Shown here: positions 1-5,629 of the stretch, piece by piece | Position numbering within the stretch: the first letter of the stretch is position 1 | Layout: each line of letters starts with the position of its first letter | Origin: Desulfovibrionaceae bacterium | GTDB lineage: Bacteria; Pseudomonadota; Gammaproteobacteria; Burkholderiales; Burkholderiaceae_C | Length of the DNA stretch: 7,074 nt | Direction: 5' to 3' | Assembly: GCA_009778355.1 (NCBI GenBank) | Contig: WRJY01000202.1 | Coordinates: forward strand, 1 to 7,074 | Made by a program: the position numbers and the translations under genes | Notes under the pieces: model-generated | The model's input: the letters and a program-made list of their open reading frames with translations, nothing else | Told to the model about the DNA's origin: nothing | Database searches by the model: none

Positions 1-152
1 CCCGCCAGCGCCGCGCTCGACGCGCCATGCGGCGTTGCTCGTCCTTGCAGGCATGGGCCTGCCGCGTCCTCGCGCCTTGCCTGGCACGCCGATCACGGCA
101 CTGGCGGATGCATCCAACTGCCGTTTTTAGGTTGAAGGCATCCGTTTCCCAG

Positions 153-175
153 CGTTCGATCATGCCGTGGCGGTG
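153..175 (+). repeat. Near-copy of the thioesterase 5' end
   Basis: These 23 bases match positions 6894-6916, inside the thioesterase start, at 21 of 23 positions; the differences are at 163 (T versus G) and 173 (G versus C). After a one-base offset, a further CCGCAGG is shared (178-184 versus 6919-6925). A looser resemblance extends upstream (CTGGCGGA near 103 versus CTGCGGA near 6845, and a TGAAGG-like element before the repeat). The matching reading frame (Phe-Asp-His-Ala-Val-Ala-Val) reaches TGA at 185-187, so this copy is not an intact gene. It may be a decayed duplicate of a thioesterase start, or chance similarity in GC-rich DNA. Confidence 0.45.
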
Positions 176-195
176 TCCCGCAGGTGACACGGCAT
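162..195. repeat. Inverted repeat upstream of tetR
   Basis: ATGCCGTG at 162-169 is the exact reverse complement of CACGGCAT at 188-195, leaving an 18-base loop. An alternative pairing uses GTGTC (173-177) with GACAC (186-190), stacked on ATGCC/GGCAT. No T-tract follows, so it is a poor intrinsic terminator. It lies about 25 bases upstream of the candidate -35 box, where it could be a regulator-binding site. No function is shown by the sequence. Confidence 0.35.
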
Positions 196-218
196 CGGCA
201 TGGCGTCATCGCCGCCGC

Positions 219-247
219 TTGGCGGAAACCATGTCTTCCTGCAAAAT
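219..247 (+). promoter_or_regulatory. Candidate sigma-70 promoter for the tetR gene
   Basis: A -35-like TTGGCG at 219-224 and a -10-like CAAAAT at 242-247 are separated by 17 bases. Each matches the consensus hexamer at 4 of 6 positions. Transcription would begin near 254, downstream of the ATG at 231, which favours a later start codon for the regulator. This is a by-eye match only; nearby A/T-rich bases are scarce, which makes the -10 stand out a little. Confidence 0.35.
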
Positions 248-250
248 AGC

Positions 251-262
251 ACGCTCGTTCGT
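251..262. promoter_or_regulatory. Candidate TetR-type operator (imperfect palindrome)
   Basis: ACGCTCGTTCGT has the dyad pattern ACG..CG..CGT, with 8 of 12 positions symmetric. It lies just downstream of the candidate -10 box, over the predicted transcription start. Regulators of fatty-acid degradation in this family (PsrA- and FadP-like) commonly bind CG-centred palindromes beside their own gene, so negative autoregulation is a reasonable inference. Asymmetric inner bases and lack of a clear second copy before the acyl-CoA dehydrogenase keep the call weak. Confidence 0.3.
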
Positions 263-278
263 TTTTCCCCAAACAACC

Positions 279-929
279 TTGCGACATCTTCTGAGCAGGA
301 TCGGCATTCAGCCGCCCGTTACCGGGCGGTCCGCGCGCGCGCTGCCCAAGGGGCTGCAGACCAAGGCGGCGATCGTTGACGCGGCGCTGCGCCTGGCGTC
401 GCAGGTGGGGCTGGAGGGGCTTTCCATCGGCGCGGTGGCCGAGGCGATGCGCATGAGCAAGTCCGGCGTGTTCGCGCATTTCGGCTCGCGCGACGAGCTT
501 CAGATTTCCGCCGTGCGCGAGTACCACGCCCGTTTCGAGCGGCAGGTGTTCGCGCCGGCCATGCAGATGCCGCGCGGCTTGCCGCGCGTGCGCGCGCTGT
601 TCGGCAACTGGATGCGTTTTACCAGCGCCGAACTCGATTCGGGCTGCATCCTGATCAGCGGCGCGGTCGAGTTCGACGACCGGCCCGGCCCGGTGCGCGA
701 CGCGCTGGTGGCGGCGGCCAGCGCCTGGACGGGCGCCATGATCCGCGCCATCGCCCAAGCGCGGCAGCAGGGCCATTTGCGCACCGAGGCCGACGACCAG
801 CAGATCGGCTTCGAGATTCACGGACTGATTCTGGCGCTGCATTACGACGCGCGTTTCTTGCAGCGTCCGGGCGCGTTCGAGCGCGCGCAGCGCAGCTTTG
901 ACAACATTCTGGCCCGTTACGGCGCCTGA
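279..929 (+). CDS. TetR/AcrR-family transcriptional regulator, probable acyl-CoA-responsive repressor
   Basis: This is a DNA-binding one-component repressor. With the TTG at 279 it is 216 residues. The TetR N-terminal domain spans about residues 29-79, with the helix-turn-helix at about 48-74, including the conserved segment MSKSGVFAHFGSRDEL. The C-terminal ligand-binding half contains DSGCILISGAVEFDDRPGPV and EIHGLILALHYDARF, which I recall from regulators next to beta-oxidation genes in Comamonadaceae. The start is uncertain: in-frame ATGs at 27 and 231 give 300 and 232 residues, but their extra sequence is not family-like and 231 would lie upstream of the candidate transcription start. An ATT at 306, five bases after AGGA (297-300), would give the usual short N-terminus before LPKG (207 residues). 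The ligand is inferred from the neighbouring genes; the stop lies 45 bases before the dehydrogenase start. Confidence 0.88.
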   Translation: MRHLLSRIGIQPPVTGRSARALPKGLQTKAAIVDAALRLASQVGLEGLSIGAVAEAMRMSKSGVFAHFGSRDELQISAVREYHARFERQVFAPAMQMPRGLPRVRALFGNWMRFTSAELDSGCILISGAVEFDDRPGPVRDALVAAASAWTGAMIRAIAQARQQGHLRTEADDQQIGFEIHGLILALHYDARFLQRPGAFERAQRSFDNILARYGA

Positions 930-951
930 ATTTTCTTTTTCTTTTGTTTTT
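911..951 (+). terminator. Possible intrinsic terminator or attenuator after tetR
   Basis: A short GC hairpin can form: GGC (911-913) and CCG (914-916) pair with CGG (920-922) and GCC (924-926), with a TTA loop and C923 bulged. It includes the last tetR codons and ends just before the TGA (927-929). After four bases comes a T-rich stretch at 931-951, interrupted by C or G only at 935, 941 and 946. The stem is only 6 bp, so termination may be partial. It could lower or uncouple regulator and enzyme transcription, or the U-rich run could simply be an unstructured leader aiding ribosome access. Confidence 0.35.
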
Positions 952-959
952 CGATCCCG

Positions 960-964
960 AGGAG
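960..964 (+). promoter_or_regulatory. Ribosome binding site of the acyl-CoA dehydrogenase gene
   Basis: AGGAG lies 10 bases before the ATG at 975, a slightly long but usable spacing. It supports that start over any internal one. The preceding T-rich leader is likely unstructured. Confidence 0.7.
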
Positions 965-974
965 CTTTCAACCC

Positions 975-2771
975 ATGCCCAGTTACACCCCGCCCCTGCG
1001 CGACATGCAGTTTGTGATGCACGAGGTGCTGAACGCCGTCGATGAACTCAAGGCCCTGCCCCGGTATGCCGATCTGGATGCCGGCACGCTCAACGCCGTG
1101 CTGGAAGAAGGCGGCAAGTTCACCGCCGAGGTGACGCAGCCGCTCAATCTGAGCGGCGATGCCGAAGGCTGCACGCTGGACAAGGCCACGCACGAGGTGC
1201 GCACGCCCAGGGGCTTCAAGGAGGCTTATGCAAAGTACGTCGAAGGCGGCTGGGCCGCGCTGTCGTGCGATCCGGCCTATGGCGGCCAGGGGCTGCCCTT
1301 CGTGGCCAACCAGTGCTTCTACGAGATGCTCAACAGCGCCAACCAGGCCTGGGCCATGTACCCCGGCCTGTCGCACGCCGCCTACGAGGCGCTGCACGCG
1401 CATGGCACTGACGAACAGAAAAAAAACTACCTGCCCAAGCTCACCAGCGGCGAGTGGACCGGCACCATGTGCCTGACCGAGCCGCAGTGCGGCACCGATC
1501 TGGGCCTGCTGCGCACCAAGGCCGAGCCGCTGCCTGACGGCACCTACAAGATCACCGGCAGCAAGATCTTCATCAGCGCCGGCGAGCACGACATGGCCGC
1601 CAACATCGTCCACCTGGTGCTGGCCCGTCTGCCCGACGCGCCGGCGGGCAGCAAGGGCATCAGCCTGTTTCTCGTGCCCAAGTACCTGGTCAACGCCGAC
1701 GGCAGCCTGGGCGCGCGCAACGCCATCTTTTGCACCGGGCTGGAAAGCAAGATGGGCATCCACGGCAACGCCACCGCCCAGATCAGCCTGGAAGGCGCCA
1801 TCGGCACGCTGGTGGGCCAGCCCAACAAGGGCTTGCCGGCGATGTTCGTGATGATGAACGCCGCCCGTCTGGGCGTGGGCAACCAGTCGCTCGGCCTGAC
1901 CGAGGTGGCCTACCAGAACGCGCTGGCCTATGCCAGGGAGCGCGTGCAGATGCGCAGCCTGTCCGGCGTCAAGGCCAAGGATCAGCCGGCCGACCCGATC
2001 ATCGTGCATCCCGACGTGCGCAGAATGCTGCTCACCGCCAAGGCGTATGCCGAGGGCGGGCGCGCCATGGCGATCTACTGCGCCATGATGCTGGACAAGG
2101 CGCTGCACCACCCCGACGAAAAAGTGCGCAAGGAAAGCGACGAGATCGTCGCCCTGCTCACCCCCATCGTCAAGGCCTTCACCACCGACAACGGCTTTAC
2201 CGCCGCCAGCGCCTGTATGCAGGTGTTCGGCGGCCACGGCTACATCCACGAAAACGGCATGGAGCAGTTCGTGCGCGACGCGCGCATCAACATGATCTAT
2301 GAAGGCACCAACGCCGTGCAGTCGCTCGACCTGCTGGGCCGCAAGGTGCTGGGCAACCAGGGCGCCACGCTGCGCAAGTTCGGCAAGCTGGTCGAGGCGC
2401 TGATCCAGCAGGAGGGCGTCAACGAGAAGATGAGCGAGTTCATCAACCCGCTGGCCTACCTGGCCGACCAGATGACCAAGTTCACCACCGAGATCGGCTT
2501 CAAGGCCTTCGTCAACCCCGACGAGGTGGGCGGCGCCTGCGTGGACTACCTGCGCGTGGCCGGCCACTTGGTGTTCGGCTACTTCTTTGCCCGCATGGCC
2601 AGCGTGGCATTGCAAAAAATCGCCCAGGGCAGCGCCGATCCGTTCTATGCTGCCAAACTGCAGACCGCGCGGTTTTACTTCGCGCGCCTGTTCCCCGAAA
2701 CCGCCAGCCTGATGCGCACCGCGCGTTCAGGCGTTTCCAATCTGCTCGACACCCAGGAGGCATTGTCATGA
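975..2771 (+). CDS. Acyl-CoA dehydrogenase with extended C-terminal domain (DmdC/FadE-like)
   Basis: This FAD flavoenzyme should catalyse the first step of beta-oxidation, converting acyl-CoA to trans-2-enoyl-CoA in the cytoplasm and passing electrons to ETF (not in this window). It has 598 residues, longer than the roughly 380-400 of classical short/medium-chain enzymes. Order: an N-terminal segment with a helical domain (about 1-160), the middle beta domain with the flavin-contacting MCLTEPQCGTDLG (165-177), the C-terminal helical domain (about 285-455) with FGGHGYIHENGMEQFVRDAR (418-437), and an extra C-terminal domain (about 465-590). The catalytic base is Glu443 in IYEGTNAVQ. This architecture is shared with 3-methylmercaptopropionyl-CoA dehydrogenases (DmdC), so automated pipelines may use that name; beta-oxidation neighbours favour a general acyl-CoA substrate, but chain length cannot be read from sequence. 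The ATG at 975 has an AGGAG. Its TGA overlaps the next gene's ATG. Confidence 0.95.
   Translation: MPSYTPPLRDMQFVMHEVLNAVDELKALPRYADLDAGTLNAVLEEGGKFTAEVTQPLNLSGDAEGCTLDKATHEVRTPRGFKEAYAKYVEGGWAALSCDPAYGGQGLPFVANQCFYEMLNSANQAWAMYPGLSHAAYEALHAHGTDEQKKNYLPKLTSGEWTGTMCLTEPQCGTDLGLLRTKAEPLPDGTYKITGSKIFISAGEHDMAANIVHLVLARLPDAPAGSKGISLFLVPKYLVNADGSLGARNAIFCTGLESKMGIHGNATAQISLEGAIGTLVGQPNKGLPAMFVMMNAARLGVGNQSLGLTEVAYQNALAYARERVQMRSLSGVKAKDQPADPIIVHPDVRRMLLTAKAYAEGGRAMAIYCAMMLDKALHHPDEKVRKESDEIVALLTPIVKAFTTDNGFTAASACMQVFGGHGYIHENGMEQFVRDARINMIYEGTNAVQSLDLLGRKVLGNQGATLRKFGKLVEALIQQEGVNEKMSEFINPLAYLADQMTKFTTEIGFKAFVNPDEVGGACVDYLRVAGHLVFGYFFARMASVALQKIAQGSADPFYAAKLQTARFYFARLFPETASLMRTARSGVSNLLDTQEALS
2755..2760 (+). 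promoter_or_regulatory. Ribosome binding site of the DUF2147 gene
   Basis: A perfect AGGAGG, seven bases before the ATG at 2768, lies within the last codons of the dehydrogenase gene. It is the strongest Shine-Dalgarno in the window along with 6872-6878. With the ATGA overlap it indicates genuine translation of the small gene and probable coupling. Confidence 0.8.
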
Positions 2772-3214
2772 AAACCGTTCGCCGCACCCTTGCAGCCGCC
2801 GCGCTGCTGTCCGGATTCGCCGCCGCCGCCCAGGCCCAGATGACGCCCGTGGGCACCTGGCGCACCTTCGACGATTCCACCGGACAGCCCAAGTCCGAGG
2901 TCGTCATCACCGAAAACAACGGCGTGCTGACCGGCCACGTCGAGAAACTGCTGCGCCCCGGCGCCGACCCCAATGAGCTGTGCACCAACTGCCCCGGCGA
3001 CCGCAAGGGCAAGCCCATGGTCGGCCTGGAAATCATCCGCGGCGCCAAGAAGGCCGGGCACCTGAACGTGTGGGAAGACGGCTACATTCTCGACCCTCAA
3101 AAGGGCTCCACCTACGCGCTGGAGCTGACCCCCGCCAATGACGGGCAGCAGTTGCAGGTGCGCGGCTCCTACGGGCCGTTTTCGCGAACGCAGACCTGGA
3201 CCCGGGTGAAGTGA
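2768..3214 (+). CDS. DUF2147 family secreted (periplasmic) protein
   Basis: Small protein of 148 residues and unknown biochemical function. A Sec signal peptide is clear: basic MKTVRR, hydrophobic Ala/Leu-rich core (about 7-20), and AQA at 21-23, predicting cleavage before Gln24 and a mature protein of about 125 residues. No lipobox is visible. The mature part resembles the DUF2147 domain: VGTWRTFDDSTGQPKS near its start, VLTGHVEKLL (53-62), a Cys72-x-x-Cys75 pair in LCTNCPGDRK, PMVGLEII, then GYILDPQKGSTY and VRGSYGPFSRTQTWTR at the C-terminus. The fold is likely a small beta-barrel, by family resemblance only. The two cysteines could form a disulfide in the periplasm. Its ATG overlaps the dehydrogenase TGA (ATGA) and the next gene begins 14 bases after its stop, so it is cotranscribed with beta-oxidation enzymes although exported. 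A lipid-binding or envelope role is speculation. Confidence 0.92.
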   Translation: MKTVRRTLAAAALLSGFAAAAQAQMTPVGTWRTFDDSTGQPKSEVVITENNGVLTGHVEKLLRPGADPNELCTNCPGDRKGKPMVGLEIIRGAKKAGHLNVWEDGYILDPQKGSTYALELTPANDGQQLQVRGSYGPFSRTQTWTRVK

Positions 3215-3228
3215 GGCGGGAACCACGC

Positions 3229-5628
3229 ATGTCCCGATTCAACGTGAAGAAAGTCGCCGTGCTCGGCGCCGGCGTGATGGGGGCGCAGATCGCGGCGCAC
3301 CTGGTCAACTGCAAGGTGCCGGTCATCCTGTTCGATCTGCCCGCCAGCCAGGGGCCGAAGAACGGCATCGCCCTGAAGGCCATCGACAACCTGAAAAAGC
3401 TCAAGCCCGCGCCGCTGGCCGACGCCAGCGACGCGGCGCTGATCGAACCGGCCAACTACGACGACGACCTGAAGAAGCTCAAGGGCTGCGATCTCGTCAT
3501 CGAGGCCATTGCCGAGCGCATGGACTGGAAGAGTGATCTGTACCACAAGATCGCGCCCTTCGTCGGCAAGCAGGCCCTGCTGGCCAGCAACACGTCGGGC
3601 CTGTCGATCACGCGCCTGAGCCAGGCGCTGCCCGAGGCGCTGCGCCCGCGCTTTTGCGGCATCCACTTCTTCAACCCGCCGCGCTACATGGTGCTGGTGG
3701 AACTGATCGCCGCGCCCGCCACCCAGCCGCAGGCGCTGGACCAGCTCGAAGCCTTCGTCACCACCGCGCTGGGCAAGGGCGTGGTGCGCGCCAAGGACAC
3801 GCCCAACTTCATCGCCAACCGCGTCGGCATCGCCGGCATGTTGGGCACGCTGAAAGAGGCCGACCGGTACGGCCTGAGCTTCGACGTGGTGGACGACCTG
3901 ACCGGCAAGCGCATGGGGCGCGCCAGCAGCGGCACCTTCCGCACCATCGACGTGGTGGGACTGGACACGGTGGGCCACGTCATCAAGACCTTGCAGGACA
4001 ACCTGAGCGCCGAAACTGATTCCTTCTACGGCAGCTATGCCACGCCCAAGGCGCTGGCCAAACTGCTGGAGTTGAACCACCTGGGCCAGAAAACCGGCGC
4101 CGGCTTTTACAAGAAGGCGGGCCGCGACATCCTGCGCTTCGAGGTCGAAAGCGGCGACTACGTACCCAGCGGCCAGAAGGCCGACGAGGTGTATGGCCGA
4201 ATGCTCAAGCGCCCCGCCGCCGAGCGCCTGAAGCTGCTGCGCAACGCCCAAGGGCCGCAGGGCCAGTTTCTGTGGGCCATTTTGCGCAACGGCTTCCACT
4301 ACGCCGCCGTGCATCTGCAAGACATTGCCGGCACCGCGCGCGACGTGGACTTGGCGATGCGCTGGGGCTTCGGCATGAAGCAAGGCCCGTTCGAGCTGTG
4401 GCAGCAAGCCGGCTGGCTGGACGTGGCGAAGATGGTGCAGGAGGACATCGACGCTGGCCGCGCCCTCAGCGCCCAGCCGCTGCCCGACTGGGTGTTCAAA
4501 GGCCCGGTGGCCGAGGCCGGCGGCGTGCACACCGCCGCCGGTTCGTGGAACCCCGCGGCGGGCCGTTTCGAGCCGCGCCGCCAACTGCCGGTGTACCAGC
4601 GCCAGCCGTTTCCCGAACTGCTGCTGGGCGAGTCCGGCGCGCGCTACCAGAGCGCGGGCAAGACGCTGGCCGAAACCGACGCCATCCGCATCTGGACGTT
4701 GGATGACGAGGTGGTCATCGCCACGCTCAAGACCAAGATGCACATCATCAGCCCGCCGGCGGGCGAGGGCCTGATGCAGGCGCTGGAGATTGCCGAGGAC
4801 GGCTACCAGGGCCTGGTGATCTGGCCGGGCGAGGACCCGTTTTGCGTCGGCGCCGACCTGGAAACCATGCTCAAGGGCCTGGCGGCGGGCGGCGCCGATT
4901 TTGTCGATTCGCTGCAAAAAGAACTGCAAGACGGCATGTTGCGCCTGCGCTATGCCCAGGTGCCGGTGGTGGCCGCCATTCGCGGCATGGCGCTGGGCGG
5001 CGGCTGCGAGCTGTCGGTGTACAGCGCGCGCCGCGTCGCGGCGATGGAAAGCTACATCGGCCTGGTGGAAGTGGGCGTCGGCCTGGTTCCCGGCGCCGGC
5101 GGCCTGACCTATATCGCCCGCCGCGCCGCTGAATGCGCGCAGGCCAGCTCTGGCAAGGACTTGCTGCCGTTCCTCACCGAGGGCTTCACGGCGGCGGCCA
5201 TGGCCAAGGTGGGCACTAGCGCGCTGCAATCGCGCCAGCTCGGTTACCTGCTGTGGAGCGACGTGATCGTGCCGCACCGCGACGAGTTGCTGCATGTCGC
5301 CATCCAGCAGGCCAAAGCCATGCACGCCGCCGGCTACCGGCCGCCGATGAAGCGGCTGTTTCCCGTCGCCGGGCGCGACGGCAAGGCCACCATCACCGGC
5401 CAACTGGTCAACATGCGCGACGGCGGCTTCATCAGCCAGCACGACTTCGGCATCGCGCGCCACATCGCCCACGTAGTGACCGGCGGCGACGTGGACAGCG
5501 GCACGCTGGTGAGCGAGGAATACCTGATGGCGCTGGAGCGCCGGGCCTTCACCGCGCTGCTGTCGCACCCCAAGACGCAGGAACGCATGATGGGCATGTT
5601 GTCCACCGGCAAGCCGGTGAGGAACTGA
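3229..5628 (+). CDS. Bifunctional 3-hydroxyacyl-CoA dehydrogenase/enoyl-CoA hydratase (FadN-type order)
   Basis: This 799-residue fusion hydrates trans-2-enoyl-CoA and oxidises the resulting (S)-3-hydroxyacyl-CoA with NAD+. The N-terminal Rossmann domain (about 6-190) carries VLGAGVMGAQ (Gly13, Gly15, Gly18). Dehydrogenase residues visible are Ser123 in NTSG, His146 in GIHFFNPP and Glu158 in VELI, with the usual His-Glu spacing of 12, plus PNFIANR. Two C-terminal dehydrogenase-type segments follow (about 192-295 and 345-400), then a linker and a crotonase domain (about 490-690). The hydratase glutamates Glu594 (GGGCEL) and Glu614 (LVEVGVGLVPGAGG) keep the crotonase spacing of 20. E. coli FadB has the opposite order, hydratase first; dehydrogenase-first matches FadN/YusL-type proteins. 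I chose ATG 3229, with GGGA (3218-3221) upstream, over an in-frame GTG at 3211 that adds six residues and overlaps the DUF2147 stop. The next gene starts one base after its stop. Confidence 0.95.
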   Translation: MSRFNVKKVAVLGAGVMGAQIAAHLVNCKVPVILFDLPASQGPKNGIALKAIDNLKKLKPAPLADASDAALIEPANYDDDLKKLKGCDLVIEAIAERMDWKSDLYHKIAPFVGKQALLASNTSGLSITRLSQALPEALRPRFCGIHFFNPPRYMVLVELIAAPATQPQALDQLEAFVTTALGKGVVRAKDTPNFIANRVGIAGMLGTLKEADRYGLSFDVVDDLTGKRMGRASSGTFRTIDVVGLDTVGHVIKTLQDNLSAETDSFYGSYATPKALAKLLELNHLGQKTGAGFYKKAGRDILRFEVESGDYVPSGQKADEVYGRMLKRPAAERLKLLRNAQGPQGQFLWAILRNGFHYAAVHLQDIAGTARDVDLAMRWGFGMKQGPFELWQQAGWLDVAKMVQEDIDAGRALSAQPLPDWVFKGPVAEAGGVHTAAGSWNPAAGRFEPRRQLPVYQRQPFPELLLGESGARYQSAGKTLAETDAIRIWTLDDEVVIATLKTKMHIISPPAGEGLMQALEIAEDGYQGLVIWPGEDPFCVGADLETMLKGLAAGGADFVDSLQKELQDGMLRLRYAQVPVVAAIRGMALGGGCELSVYSARRVAAMESYIGLVEVGVGLVPGAGGLTYIARRAAECAQASSGKDLLPFLTEGFTAAAMAKVGTSALQSRQLGYLLWSDVIVPHRDELLHVAIQQAKAMHAAGYRPPMKRLFPVAGRDGKATITGQLVNMRDGGFISQHDFGIARHIAHVVTGGDVDSGTLVSEEYLMALERRAFTALLSHPKTQERMMGMLSTGKPVRN
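4517..4541. repeat. GC-rich perfect inverted repeat inside the fused beta-oxidation gene
   Basis: CCGGCGGCG (4517-4525) and CGCCGCCGG (4533-4541) are exact reverse complements around a 7-base loop. It covers codons about 430-438, between the dehydrogenase and hydratase domains. In the mRNA it would make a strong hairpin. There is no T-tract, so it is not a terminator. Repeated GCC/GGC codons in GC-rich DNA make such hairpins by chance, so any effect on translation is unproven. Confidence 0.4.
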
Positions 5629-5629
5629 T

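Larger units (their letters stand above)
1..278. other. Upstream region without a supportable gene
   Basis: All six frames were considered and none gives a recognisable protein. One + frame is open from the window edge to a TAG at 128-130 and another to a TGA at 133-135. All three - frames are open over 1-92, so the tail of an upstream gene or the start of a divergent gene near position 54 cannot be excluded, but nothing identifies either. The region also contains an inverted repeat at 162-195, a segment resembling the thioesterase start at 153-175, and a candidate promoter and operator at 219-262. An in-frame extension of the regulator back to 27 exists, but its translation is rich in Arg, Trp and Cys and does not look like a TetR N-terminus. 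Confidence 0.6.

Noticed and set aside
1..130. Tail of an upstream + strand gene, or a divergent - strand gene starting near 54
   Set aside because: Frames are open but too short and unrecognisable; no convincing ribosome binding site or motif supports either.
27..278. N-terminal extension of the TetR protein to 300 residues
   Set aside because: The added residues are not TetR-like, and the segment contains the inverted repeat and the likely promoter.
951..960. TCG....CGA dyad before the acyl-CoA dehydrogenase as an operator
   Set aside because: Only three matching bases per half, and it does not resemble the candidate operator at 251-262.
1419..1426. Run of eight A containing the A-AAA-AAC slippery pattern, possible programmed frameshift
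   Set aside because: It encodes Lys-Lys-Asn within a normal stretch of the dehydrogenase and the shifted frames give no meaningful product; simple coding explains it.
93..2615. 840-codon open frame on the - strand
   Set aside because: It lies antisense to tetR and the acyl-CoA dehydrogenase, and its translation is His/Gly/Gln/Ala-rich with no recognisable domain, as expected from the reverse of GC-rich codons.
3211..3228. GTG start for the fused hydratase/dehydrogenase gene
   Set aside because: It adds only six residues before an ATG with a better-placed Shine-Dalgarno and overlaps the DUF2147 stop.
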